Shown here one piece after another: positions 26,089 through 34,047 of a DNA stretch of 46,346 nt. Within the stretch, counting starts at the first letter, position 1. The number at the start of each line of letters is the position of its first letter. Both the position numbers and the translations under genes were made by a program. The notes under the pieces were generated by a model. It was given only the letters and a program-made list of their open reading frames with translations, was not told the DNA's origin and ran no database searches. The DNA comes from Planctomycetaceae bacterium (GTDB lineage: Bacteria > Planctomycetota > Planctomycetia > Planctomycetales > Planctomycetaceae): NCBI GenBank assembly GCA_029259815.1, contig JAJDEJ010000248.1, positions 1-46,346 of the forward strand. Direction: 5' to 3'.

Positions 26089-27488
26089 GGTTTGTCCTCT
26101 GTTCGTTCGCCGCTCGGCTGATTCGCTTCCATTAGGCCATATTTTTCGATGAGGCGGTAGAGGCTGCGACGATTGATCCCTAACAACTCGGCGGTTCGCT
26201 TGCGGCTTCCTTGTTCACGCCGCAGCACCCGCTCGACATGACGCCGTTCGCGTTCTTCCAAGTTATCAATCTCGTCGTCGTTCTTCATTTCAATGCCGCT
26301 CACGCCTCCATCGCATCGACCGATCGTCTCTGGCAGATCAAGGATTGTGATGCGGCGATCGTCCGACAGGATCGTGGCGCGTTCGATGATGTTGGAGAGT
26401 TCGCGCACATTGCCCGGCCAGCTGTAGTTGCACATTGCTTTGCGGGCATCATCAGAGATCTGCCAGTTTCCGTGCCCTGAGCGTCTCAAGAAATGATCAA
26501 TCAGCACGGGAATGTCGTCTCGGCGATCACGCAGCGTCGGAAGTTCAATCGCGAGAACATTGATGCGGTAGAACAAATCCTCACGGAAGCGTCGCTCATC
26601 GACTTCCTGTTGCAGGTCGCGATTCGTCGCGGCAATGACGCGCACGTCGACTTTCTGTTCACGTGTCGAGCCCACGCGCCGTAAGCTGCCGTCCTCCAGC
26701 ACTCGAAGGAGTTTTGCCTGCAGCGCCGACGCCAGTTCACCCAACTCGTCGACGAAGAGTGTGCCGCCGTTGGCCACTTCAAACAAGCCCAACTTGGCGA
26801 CAGATGCTCCCGTAAATGCACCCTTCTCGTGGCCGAAGAGCTCGCTTTCCAACAGTGATTCCTGCAAGGCCGCACAATTGATCGTGACCATCGGCTTGTG
26901 GGCGCGATGGCTCAGTCGGTGGATGGCCCGTGCGACCAGTTCCTTACCCGTTCCACTCTCACCAAAGATGATCACCGGGCTGTCTGTCGGCGCGGTCTTC
27001 TCAATCAATCGCAGCACATGCCGAATGCCTGCCGATTCGCCGATAATTTCGGACGCTGGCGATGCTCGCTGGAGCGCCGCTCTCAGTTGAACATTCTCCT
27101 GACCAAGCTGTTGATATTCCCAGGCCTTGGTGAGAATCGCATGCAATTCCTCAAACGGGCACGGCTTGGTGACATAGTCAAAGGCACCTAATTTCAGTGC
27201 GTTGACTGCCGTTTCGACCGTGGCTTCACCTGTCAACATCACGACTTGACACGCGGGCTCGATCTCTTTGAGCCGCTTCAGAAGTTCGATCCCGTCCATC
27301 TCAGGCATCGACAGGTCAATCAGGGCGACGTCGAAACGCTGCTTGGTTGCCAGCTCAATTCCTTCGGACGGCCTCGCCGCATCGCGCACGGAATGTCCTT
27401 GCCGCTGCAATCGTCGCGCAATCGATGCGCGCAGATCGTTGTCATCGTCAACGAGCAACAATTCCATTTGTGGAGATGCCGAACTCAT
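26085..27488 (-). CDS. NtrC-family sigma54-dependent response regulator
   Basis: A 467-residue activator. Receiver domain (about 8-122) with acidic pocket D14-D16, phosphoacceptor D58 in LIDLSMPEMDG, and K in TKPCPF. AAA+ domain (about 145-380) with Walker A GESGTGKE at 176-183, the sigma54-contacting loop GAFTGA at 223-228, and Walker B GGTLFVDELGE at 241-251. C-terminal Fis-type helix-turn-helix (about 420-455, RKRTAELLGINRRSLYRLIEKYG). All catalytic elements are intact, so it should remodel sigma54-RNA polymerase. The start chosen at 27488 follows only a weak site; a GTG three codons upstream is possible. It is coupled to the CBS gene. Likely partner is the globin kinase at 28361-29647; likely targets are the four sigma54-like promoters in this window (inference). 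Confidence 0.93.
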   Translation of the reverse strand: MSSASPQMELLLVDDDNDLRASIARRLQRQGHSVRDAARPSEGIELATKQRFDVALIDLSMPEMDGIELLKRLKEIEPACQVVMLTGEATVETAVNALKLGAFDYVTKPCPFEELHAILTKAWEYQQLGQENVQLRAALQRASPASEIIGESAGIRHVLRLIEKTAPTDSPVIIFGESGTGKELVARAIHRLSHRAHKPMVTINCAALQESLLESELFGHEKGAFTGASVAKLGLFEVANGGTLFVDELGELASALQAKLLRVLEDGSLRRVGSTREQKVDVRVIAATNRDLQQEVDERRFREDLFYRINVLAIELPTLRDRRDDIPVLIDHFLRRSGHGNWQISDDARKAMCNYSWPGNVRELSNIIERATILSDDRRITILDLPETIGRCDGGVSGIEMKNDDEIDNLEERERRHVERVLRREQGSRKRTAELLGINRRSLYRLIEKYGLMEANQPSGERTEDKP

Positions 27489-27860
27489 GCGTTTCACTCA
27501 GCTCAAATGTGGCCTGTTCGTACAACCGCAACGTTTGTGCCTCTCTGACTCAGAACACCGTGATCCTCGGACGATCGCTCCGTCCTCCGCATCAACTGTG
27601 GGAACGGGCGCTGCCGAAGGCTCGCGAACGTCCATCGAGATCGTGACCGCCGTCGCTCGACGATCAAATGAGCTCACCTCTTCACGGGTGGCGAGCGGTT
27701 CTGACACAACAGAGGAGCGAATACGCTCGTAGACATCGGTTGGATTCTGTCGGTCGCGGCGGTCCTTCCAGTTCTGAATGCGAGAATGATTCCTCCGGTG
27801 CGATCCGTCGATAATCAGACCAAGGGATCGGAGTCCGATAGATTTCTCAGGAGGGATCCA
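27489..27860. other. Divergent intergenic region between NtrC-type gene and Cys-rich gene
   Basis: About 370 bases. It carries the promoter regions for the leftward regulator and the rightward Cys-rich gene, but I find no convincing sigma70 or sigma54 element. A long minus-strand open frame through here and through the Cys-rich gene lacks a ribosome site and protein-like character. Confidence 0.45.
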
Positions 27861-28328
27861 GTGCATCACTTCAGCAAACTTCTTTTGCCCACCGTATTGA
27901 TGTTGTTGATCAGCAGTTCGGCCGTTGGGCAAGATCATGGCACGGGCGACGAAGCAGCAATTGACGCCGAAACGATCGCTTTGGAGCCAGTGGAGCCGCT
28001 TGAAAGGGTCTACCAGGCAACCCGCCCTTGCATCGGCGCGGGATATCTCCCCTATTCGTACCCGGCTGTCGGTTCGTGCCCTTGTGGCGACGATTCCTGC
28101 TTTGATCCCCACCGCTATTACTGCTGCGGGAAACACTACAAGAAAGCCTGGTTCCGCAAGTGGGTGGGATCGCACCTTGGAAAACGCTCGATGTTGGATG
28201 ACTATCCCTGTGCCTGCATCTACCCGACAGCTGTTCCCCGAGTTTATCTGCGCGAAGTGAGGCCTCTTGGCGACTCCCTTTCCTCTGAGCCACCATTCGC
28301 TCCGGCTGACACGGACACGTCGAATTAG
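27861..28328 (+). CDS. Cys-rich small secreted protein, unknown function
   Basis: A 155-residue protein starting with GTG at 27861, six bases after a full AGGAGG ribosome site; this decides the start over the ATG 25 codons upstream. A clear signal peptide (KLLLPTVLMLLISSSAVGQ) is followed by an acidic segment. A Cys/Tyr-rich core comes next, with CPCGDDSC, YYCCGKHYKKAW and YPCACIYP motifs (about 75-135). The paired cysteines suggest disulfides or a metal site. It sits between the NtrC-type regulator and the globin kinase and converges on the latter. I do not recognise a named family. It may be another member of the small exported Cys-rich group seen at 943-1431 and 30490-30861, although sequence similarity is limited to Cys content. 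Confidence 0.7.
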   Translation: MHHFSKLLLPTVLMLLISSSAVGQDHGTGDEAAIDAETIALEPVEPLERVYQATRPCIGAGYLPYSYPAVGSCPCGDDSCFDPHRYYCCGKHYKKAWFRKWVGSHLGKRSMLDDYPCACIYPTAVPRVYLREVRPLGDSLSSEPPFAPADTDTSN

Positions 28329-28360
28329 GTTGCGGCATGTGCGAGAGGCTTGATTGGTTC

Positions 28361-29647
28361 TCATGACGCCTCTGCTCTGTGATTCGCCTCTGGTGTTGTC
28401 ACGGACTTTGAGTCTGCGACACTCGGTTCTAACCGGTTGAGGGGCAGGCTGAATGAAAAGCGGCTACCAGCCCCGGTGACTGACTCCACCCAGACCTGTC
28501 CGCCATGCTGCTCCACGATGCGTCGAACAAAGTACAGACCCAGCCCTTTGCCTCGATGTGGCTGCGCCTCGTTTCGATAGAACGGCTGGAAGATGAGCGA
28601 TTGTTGGTCACGCGGAATCCCAGGGCCGTCATCCACGACAGAGAAGATGTGCGTGCTCGCTGACAGCTGATGCTCAACACGTATCTGTCCCTTCGGCTTG
28701 TCGAGATGATGAACCGCGTTTGACACGAGATTCGCGAACACCTCTCGCAATGAGATCGGATCCGCCCACACGCGAACCGAGTAGTGCGGAGTTGTCAGTT
28801 CGATGTCTCGGCCCTCTCCGTAGATCGCCATACGGTCTCGAACCTCCTCCAGCAGGCCATCAGTTTCCGCCCATTGGGGGGTTCCGGCATCTTCCGGCTC
28901 GGCCAGAATTGTCTCGACGACGTGCATCACTTGGCTACAGCGATCGTATGCTCCTTGCAGTGAGTCGCGCGCTTCCACCGGAATGTCTCCCGCGAAATCA
29001 TCGACCACTTCTTCGAGCACGTTGGAGATGGCATTCAACGAACCTCGAATCTCGTGTCCCGCCAGCTTGGCATACTGCCTCGCTTTGACCTCGGTTTGGA
29101 AGTACATATGCAGGGCCTGTTCCAATTCCTTGTTATGTTGCCGCAGATGTTCGGTGGATGCGGCGAAATAGGTTTCCAGCGTGAGGCCGATGTCGAGCAG
29201 AATGACCTTCAAGAGCGACAACAATTGCGGAGGGACTTCACTGGCGAGTGATGCGGCGAACGCCGGAAAGCATTCCTGGATGTAGAGGTTGTAGGCACCC
29301 AGATACCAGCGGGGTTCCAGTCCAATCTGCTGATGCATCCGACCAACACGCAGCCGTTTCTCGGCGTACTCCGCGTCATACTGCCCGGAGACAAGTTCTT
29401 CGAAGTATTGTGTCTGGAGTTGCTTCAGGTGTTCGACGAGTTTGGGATCTTGGAGATAGCCGGCAGATGCGGGGTGCGCGAGCAGGTGTTGATAGAAGTT
29501 CTCGATGAACTGCGGTGCGATTCTGTCGAATGCAGTCCGCAGCTCCGCGACAACTCGTTCGTCCTTCTCTACGAGATTGAGAAAGCTCTTTCGCTCGGCG
29601 AGCACAGTGTCGTCAATCTTGAAATCGTCTGAGCCCGATGAATTCAT
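28361..29647 (-). CDS. Globin-coupled (protoglobin) sensor histidine kinase
   Basis: A soluble kinase of 428 residues with no TM. The N-terminal protoglobin-like domain (about 15-165) has the characteristic block RVGRMHQQIGLEPRWYLGAY; His105 is the expected proximal heme ligand. A helical linker leads to a HisKA-like domain with phospho-acceptor His198 in LAGHEIRGSLNAISNVLEE. A HATPase domain follows, with N-box FANLVSNAVHH, G1 VDDGPGIP and G2 GKGLGLYFVRRIVEQHGG. Family members sense O2 (or NO/CO) through heme. The start at 29647 has AGGAAG about seven bases upstream; an upstream in-frame extension is not supported. No receiver lies directly adjacent; the NtrC-type regulator about 0.9 kb away on the same strand is the most likely partner (inference). 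Confidence 0.88.
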   Translation of the reverse strand: MNSSGSDDFKIDDTVLAERKSFLNLVEKDERVVAELRTAFDRIAPQFIENFYQHLLAHPASAGYLQDPKLVEHLKQLQTQYFEELVSGQYDAEYAEKRLRVGRMHQQIGLEPRWYLGAYNLYIQECFPAFAASLASEVPPQLLSLLKVILLDIGLTLETYFAASTEHLRQHNKELEQALHMYFQTEVKARQYAKLAGHEIRGSLNAISNVLEEVVDDFAGDIPVEARDSLQGAYDRCSQVMHVVETILAEPEDAGTPQWAETDGLLEEVRDRMAIYGEGRDIELTTPHYSVRVWADPISLREVFANLVSNAVHHLDKPKGQIRVEHQLSASTHIFSVVDDGPGIPRDQQSLIFQPFYRNEAQPHRGKGLGLYFVRRIVEQHGGQVWVESVTGAGSRFSFSLPLNRLEPSVADSKSVTTPEANHRAEAS

Positions 29648-29830
29648 TGTGTGTGCTTCCTGACGATGAATGAAATCGCTCGACTGGAGTTCTGGTCGAT
29701 TCTGGACTTGCTCTACGGATTCTTCGCAGCCCACAAGAGGAGTGACGTCAAACGACGCTCCTTTGAGATCCGGACGGGAGCGGTTGGGCCTAAGCGCTCC
29801 GCGTCACGGATCTCGCGGGAGGTTGCAAGC

Positions 29831-30283
29831 TCACTCGCCGTGATCGTGCTCCTCATGATCGTCTTGGTCCGAGTGCTCAAGTTTTGCGAGGTACTTTTCC
29901 GGATCCGTCGTTAGTGGTTCCTGGCAGGCTTCACAGCAGACCCACACTTCCTGATCGCCCACCGTCATCTTGATGGGAGCGCCCATCGTACCGAGCATAT
30001 CGCCACTGACCGGACACACATGCTGTTTCATAACCGCCGCGCGATCCGACTCAGACAGCTTCGCGAGACCTGCCTGCATCTCCTCCATGCTGCCGTGATC
30101 ATGTCCGCTATGGTCGTGCCCGCCGTCATCGTGATCGGCATGGCCATCAGCATCCGGTGGCTGCGTCGTCGTTGGTGCGCCAGCGACTGGTCCGTCGGAT
30201 GTTGTCGGCTGACTGCAGCCATAGAATCCGGAGGCGATCACGAGTCCAAACAACGCGGCAAACGCAAGAGAGAAACGAAGCAT
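29831..30283 (-). CDS. His-rich metal-binding exported protein (putative lipoprotein) with CxxC heavy-metal domain
   Basis: A 150-residue protein with signal peptide SLAFAALFGLVIASGFYGC; the Cys could be lipidated though the lipobox is atypical (FYGC). A mature His/Asp-rich segment (about 45-70, repeated HD/HDHSGHDHG) is followed by a helical segment. A domain like the HMBD/YHS group comes next (HVCPVSGDMLGTMGAPIKM...VWVCCEACQEPL, about 85-135), and a second His/Glu-rich tail (DDHEEHDHGE). These features suggest periplasmic Cu/Zn binding or storage. GGAGG about nine bases upstream supports the start at 30283. It lies downstream of the Cys-rich gene on the same strand, about 200 bases away. 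Confidence 0.75.
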   Translation of the reverse strand: MLRFSLAFAALFGLVIASGFYGCSQPTTSDGPVAGAPTTTQPPDADGHADHDDGGHDHSGHDHGSMEEMQAGLAKLSESDRAAVMKQHVCPVSGDMLGTMGAPIKMTVGDQEVWVCCEACQEPLTTDPEKYLAKLEHSDQDDHEEHDHGE

Positions 30284-30419
30284 CTTTAGCAACCTCCATC
30301 GATATGTTGAATCGTCATGCGACGAAACGGGAATGCGGGACGCCGACGATGGCGGCCCGGTATTTTCGATTGACACCAAGAACGCGGCGAGCAGCACGTC
30401 CTGCAACCGGTTAGGGATG

Positions 30420-30435
30420 GGGCACGTCGGTGCCC
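30420..30435. terminator. Small hairpin downstream of the Cys-rich gene
   Basis: GGGCAC-GTCG-GTGCCC forms a perfect 6-bp stem with a four-base loop, 55 bases beyond the stop codon of the minus-strand gene at 30490. There is no T-tract on either strand, so termination is only possible. Confidence 0.3.
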
Positions 30436-30489
30436 AAGTCTCCACAGAGACCGCCGCATTCAACGAAGGCGGTCTGGTGCGAATCTGAA

Positions 30490-30861
30490 TCATCGCAGGA
30501 GACAGCAGAGCAGTATTGGCATGGACGAGCGGCGGACGTCCAATGTTTGCACCATTGGCTTGCTCGCATTGCCCTTGCGAGCGTCGCTTGTTGGTGATGC
30601 GGCACACGCTTTGAATGTGAGCAAATCATACACGATATCGCCTTGGGACACTTCCGATGCCATGACTGCTTGGGAGCGACAATGGCAATCCCCGTGCTCA
30701 TTCGGACATCCGTTCCCGAACGGCAGACTGGCCTCGCCAGGCGACTGGCAATGGTGGCAAGATGGCTTTGTCGAGCAATGATCGACGATCGCGCAGCATC
30801 CACAGCAGGGCGGCGGACTGCCGGATATCAACAAGGCAACGACGACAGCGAAACGGTACAC
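30490..30861 (-). CDS. Cys-rich small secreted protein, unknown function
   Basis: A 123-residue protein. The GTG start at 30861 is placed by a full AGGAGG site seven to eight bases upstream; the longer open frame to 30951 has no ribosome site. Signal peptide RFAVVVALLISGSPPP is followed by a Cys/His-rich stretch (PCCGCC, CSTKPSCHHCQ, CPNEHGDCHCRSQ, about 20-65) and a less distinctive C-terminal half ending ILLCCLLR. It diverges from the ECF sigma gene and precedes the His-rich lipoprotein on its strand, so it may be part of the metal/redox stimulon controlled by that sigma factor (inference). No named family recognised. Confidence 0.62.
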   Translation of the reverse strand: MYRFAVVVALLISGSPPPCCGCCAIVDHCSTKPSCHHCQSPGEASLPFGNGCPNEHGDCHCRSQAVMASEVSQGDIVYDLLTFKACAASPTSDARKGNASKPMVQTLDVRRSSMPILLCCLLR

Positions 30862-31065
30862 CAATCTTCCTCCTCGCAGATTTAGATGCTGAACGATGCC
30901 AGCTTCTTCACACCAGATGGGAATTATCCTAGAACTTGTGGAGACGGCCACTATTTTTCTGTCCCGTTGTATGATCCAGTCCGAAAAATGGGTGGGAATC
31001 CACGAAGAAATACCGGCTTCACAGCATCCAAAGGGGGTGGAGAGGAGCCATGCACACTGGTCCGC

Positions 31066-31602
31066 ATGCCGACCTCATCCGTAGTCAACGTCGTATCCGC
31101 CTGCCAACAAGGGGATCGTCATGCACAACGGGCTCTGTACGACGAGTTCCACCGGCAGGTCTACCGCCTCGTCACCCGGATGGTCGGCCGGGATGATGCG
31201 GATGATTTATCTCAGCAGATTTTTCTGCAGGTGTTTCAAAAGATCGGTCAATTCCACGGTCGCTCTCAGTTTTCGACCTGGTTGTATCGCTTAGCGACAA
31301 ACGAATGCCTGCAACATCTCCGGTCACGAGCAAAGAAGGCCGAAGTGACGCTAGCACACCAGGCTCTTGATGCTTCCAGTTTCAAGTCACCTCTCCTCGA
31401 CAACAGTGAGCTACTACAAACGGCACTGAACTGCCTGGAACCGGATTTGCGGAACATCTTTCTGTTGCGTGAGATCGAGAAACTCAATTACCGCGAACTC
31501 TCCGAAACACTTCAGATTTCGGAGGGAACCGTGGCCTCGCGGCTGAATCGAGCAAGAATGCAACTCAGACAGCACCTTGTCGATTTCGGCTGGGAACCGT
31601 GA
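31066..31602 (+). CDS. ECF-family RNA polymerase sigma factor
   Basis: A 178-residue sigma factor with region 2 (about 22-88: LYDEFHRQVYRLVTRMVGRDDADDLSQQIFLQVFQKI...STWLYRLATNECLQHLR) and region 4 (about 120-172: CLEPDLRNIFLLREIEKLNYRELSETLQISEGTVASRLNRAR), and little else, as in type ECF. The ATG at 31066 is used because homology begins there, but the AGGAGC element lies about 18 bases upstream, rather far; a CTG nine bases after it is an alternative start. The anti-sigma gene begins one base after the stop codon, so they form an operon. The upstream region is shared with the divergent Cys-rich gene, which could be a target. Confidence 0.88.
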   Translation: MPTSSVVNVVSACQQGDRHAQRALYDEFHRQVYRLVTRMVGRDDADDLSQQIFLQVFQKIGQFHGRSQFSTWLYRLATNECLQHLRSRAKKAEVTLAHQALDASSFKSPLLDNSELLQTALNCLEPDLRNIFLLREIEKLNYRELSETLQISEGTVASRLNRARMQLRQHLVDFGWEP

Positions 31603-31603
31603 T

Positions 31604-32458
31604 ATGAACTGTTCCGAAACACAAGCACAACTCTCTGCGTATCTCGACCATCAGGTGTCGGACGACGCAGAATTGCGGATCACTGCGCATTTGGAATCGT
31701 GCGCGAGTTGTGCCTCGGTACTCGCCGCCTATCAAGCGATTTCTGAATTCGTCGGAGCTGAATCGGATCCAGAACCCCCGGCTCAACTCTGGAGTCACAT
31801 CGAACAGGAATTGGATGCAGCTCGGCTGGCTCAACCTGCCGCAGTCACTTCCGGGCCTCAAGGTCGTCGATTCTCGGTGAGATCCATTGTTGTAGCGGCA
31901 ACATTGCTGCTGGCCGTTGGCATGGGGTTGATCTCATTGATGCAAAACACACCGGACCACCATGAGTTGGGAGAAGAGCACACTGAGTTGGCGATCGATT
32001 TCGACCACTACTTGGACGTTTACGCAGCCAACCCTCTCCAGGCGACACGAGATCTGTTCTCGGAGTACCCAGCGGAAGAAGTCGAGATTGAGGAAGCGAC
32101 GCGTCGTGTTGGCTATCGTCCTGTGATCGCGAATTCCCTTCCGGTCGGCTATTCTGTCGACTCAATCAACGTCATGAAGATGCCCTGCTGCACATGCATC
32201 AAGACCATTTGTCGCAACGATTCGGGCCAATCGTTCGTCGTCTTTGAGCATGACGCTGAACAAGCAGTCTGGTTCGGGGACCGCGAGAAGCAGCAACACG
32301 TCTGTGGCGGGATGCCCACGACGGTGATTGAGTTCGACGGTCAAATCGCCGCGACGTGGCCGGTGGGCAAACGATCTGTCACGATCGTGGGGGCGAAAGA
32401 CATCAACGAAGTCACAAAACTGATGCCATACCTTGGACGAGAGCCGACCAGCCTTTAA
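31604..32458 (+). CDS. Membrane anti-sigma factor (ZAS type) with Cys-rich periplasmic domain
   Basis: A 284-residue inhibitor expected to bind the ECF sigma factor. The N-terminal zinc-binding anti-sigma motif Hx3Cx2C is H29, C33, C36. One TM spans about 95-114. The periplasmic part (115-284) has an acidic/His start (DHHELGEEH) and a conserved-looking domain with CCxC at 196, 197, 199, C204 and C235 (PCCTCIKTIC ... HVCGGMPTTV). The periplasmic cysteines, with nearby Met and His, are consistent with metal or redox sensing outside the membrane, an inference supported by the copper-related setting. It starts one base after the sigma stop. It ends 10 bases before the convergent pseudo-receiver gene. 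The site-2 protease at 12817 could in principle process it. Confidence 0.82.
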   Translation: MNCSETQAQLSAYLDHQVSDDAELRITAHLESCASCASVLAAYQAISEFVGAESDPEPPAQLWSHIEQELDAARLAQPAAVTSGPQGRRFSVRSIVVAATLLLAVGMGLISLMQNTPDHHELGEEHTELAIDFDHYLDVYAANPLQATRDLFSEYPAEEVEIEEATRRVGYRPVIANSLPVGYSVDSINVMKMPCCTCIKTICRNDSGQSFVVFEHDAEQAVWFGDREKQQHVCGGMPTTVIEFDGQIAATWPVGKRSVTIVGAKDINEVTKLMPYLGREPTSL

Positions 32459-32468
32459 TTCAGACGAA

Positions 32469-32876
32469 TCATGATGCCGATGGATTGTCCGCTTCCGACT
32501 CTGCCAGAACCCTTTCGATCGTGACCAGAAGTTCAGCAAATGGGCACGGCTTGCACAAGCAGCAATGGGTGTGAATCCCTTCGGCTTGCAGGCGAGAATC
32601 CGGGAATTCGTCCTTTGCTGATGTGCAAATAATCGTCGGTAGTTTTGGTCGTCCTCGACGGAAGCTTCGATGGGCTTCCAATCCATTCAAGCTACTGAAC
32701 GACGGCTCGATGAGAAGCAGATCGAACGCCCCATCAGGTGAACCCTGCTCGATTACCACTTCCAGGGAACCTGCCTGCACGACATCGAATCCCCGACGTT
32801 GCAACCGTCTCGCCACCGTTCGCCGAGTGAGATCGTCAGCTTCAACGTAGAGAATCGTGGGCGGTGCAGGATTCAT
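32469..32876 (-). CDS. Stand-alone degenerate response-regulator receiver (pseudo-receiver) with Cys cluster
   Basis: A 135-residue single-domain receiver whose numbering matches CheY almost exactly. The phosphoacceptor position is Glu57 (LLLIEPSF) instead of Asp, and one acidic-pocket residue is Ala13 (VEADD), while T85/S86 and K109 remain. A Glu at this site often mimics phosphorylation, so the domain may be constitutively active. A HTHCCLCKPC stretch (102-111) places four cysteines and two histidines around the invariant Lys, suggesting redox or metal sensing. The sequence VARRLQRRGFDVVQA and the KPCPF motif resemble the receiver of the NtrC-type protein at 26085, so it may derive from that family. 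The start overlaps the stop of a small upstream frame (ATGA). Confidence 0.8.
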   Translation of the reverse strand: MNPAPPTILYVEADDLTRRTVARRLQRRGFDVVQAGSLEVVIEQGSPDGAFDLLLIEPSFSSLNGLEAHRSFRRGRPKLPTIICTSAKDEFPDSRLQAEGIHTHCCLCKPCPFAELLVTIERVLAESEADNPSAS

Positions 32877-33127
32877 TCTGGATCATCCGTCGCGTGTCGC
32901 CACAGCAGGCCGATTGAGTCCGTACTCATCACCGCAAGCAGCGTGCCGACGGGACGATGAGCGGTCGTTGAGGACCACGTGTTTCGCTCTGTTTCTACGG
33001 TGATTTCGATGGAAACGCCAATTCTGTGAAATTCTAAATCCTGCAGATTGACGTCGTTACAGGGGACACTGCCAGGCGTGCGGGTGCGGATCGAGCCCGA
33101 ATTGGGCGAATTCGCACTCGAATTCAT
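32873..33127 (-). CDS. Possible small protein coupled to the pseudo-receiver
   Basis: A frame of 84 residues on the minus strand whose stop overlaps the pseudo-receiver start by ATGA, the same coupling seen between other true gene pairs here. The amino-acid content (LEFHRIGVSIEITVETERNTW...) is protein-like but matches no family I know. The start codon is not fixed: 33127 has only GGTGAG directly before it, and the frame continues open to 33250. Could be a spurious frame; the ATGA overlap is the main support. Confidence 0.35.
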   Translation of the reverse strand: MNSSANSPNSGSIRTRTPGSVPCNDVNLQDLEFHRIGVSIEITVETERNTWSSTTAHRPVGTLLAVMSTDSIGLLWRHATDDPE

Positions 33128-33228
33128 CTCACCACAACTCGGGCGCGACTCGTCGAAGGAGTGGGCGGACTGGTACACCGTTTGCCAGTCTGCCACTTGC
33201 TCAGTTTCTGCACCGGGAAGGAATCGCG

Positions 33229-34026
33229 ATGAGTCAACTCGAACCGACAACTCAGGATGTTCCCGGTCAGCGGATGCCGCTCAAGATCGGCGTGATGGGC
33301 AGTGCGTCACCCGATCACGTGGAGAAGCACTTACAGAAGGCACGGCAACTTGGGCAGGCAATCGCTGAGTCTGGCTGTGTGACGATTACCGGTGCCTGTC
33401 CGGGACTTCCGTTGACCGCTGCACAGGGAGCCTCAGAAGCCGGAGGCACAGTCGTCGGCATCTCCCCCGGCTTGAGCCTCGACGAACACCTCTACAAATA
33501 CTATTCACCCACCGAATTCCACGACGTGCTGATCTTCACAGGCAGCGGACTCATGGGACGGGAAGTCGTCAACATTCGTTCGTCCGACATCGTCGTGATT
33601 GTCGGAGGCAGCAGTGGGACGTTGGGTGAACTCGCGATCGCCTACGACGAGGGCAAACTCATCGGAGTGCTTTCAGGCACAGGCGGAATCACGGAGATCA
33701 TTCCCAGTCTTCTGAAAGCCTGCGACAAAGAGACAGGCGCGCGTGTCATCTACGACGAGCACCCGGCCGACTTGATGGAAAAACTTCTACACGTGTACCG
33801 CACAGAGCATTTCCGCCAACCCTCCTGTTTCTGTGTCTTCTGCGAAACGAACGAATCGGAATCCGGTCTCGCCACGGTTCGTGATCCGGTCTGCGGCATG
33901 TGGCTCGATCCCGAGAGAGCAGTCACCTCCCGCACCTTGAACGGGCAAACGGCCTATTTCTGCTGCTCCTCCTGCGCATCAGCATTCGACGCGGAACCGG
34001 CCAAGTTCCCGCAACACAAGCTATGA
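33229..34026 (+). CDS. LOG-family (TIGR00725-like) nucleotide-binding protein fused to a YHS metal domain
   Basis: A 265-residue fusion. Residues about 17-185 form a Rossmann-like LOG/MoCo-carrier fold with KIGVMGSAS near the start, VTITGACPGLP, and the phosphate-binding motif VVIVGGSSGTLGELAIAYDEGK. Residues about 215-262 form a YHS domain with DPVCGMWLD and YFCCSSCASAF, as found attached to copper ATPases. The usual LOG protein has no metal domain. The ribosome site (AAGGA) precedes the ATG at 33229. The methyltransferase follows 21 bases later. Function is not known; the fusion suggests nucleotide binding coupled to metal (Cu) sensing or delivery. The YHS is similar in type to that of the Cu-ATPase at 41872. 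Confidence 0.82.
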   Translation: MSQLEPTTQDVPGQRMPLKIGVMGSASPDHVEKHLQKARQLGQAIAESGCVTITGACPGLPLTAAQGASEAGGTVVGISPGLSLDEHLYKYYSPTEFHDVLIFTGSGLMGREVVNIRSSDIVVIVGGSSGTLGELAIAYDEGKLIGVLSGTGGITEIIPSLLKACDKETGARVIYDEHPADLMEKLLHVYRTEHFRQPSCFCVFCETNESESGLATVRDPVCGMWLDPERAVTSRTLNGQTAYFCCSSCASAFDAEPAKFPQHKL

Positions 34027-34047
34027 ACTTGTCGACGGGCTCAAGAA

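Noticed and set aside
27498-28364. Minus-strand open frame of 288 codons opposite the Cys-rich gene
   Set aside because: No ribosome site and no recognisable domain, whereas the plus strand has AGGAGG, a signal peptide and a Cys pattern.
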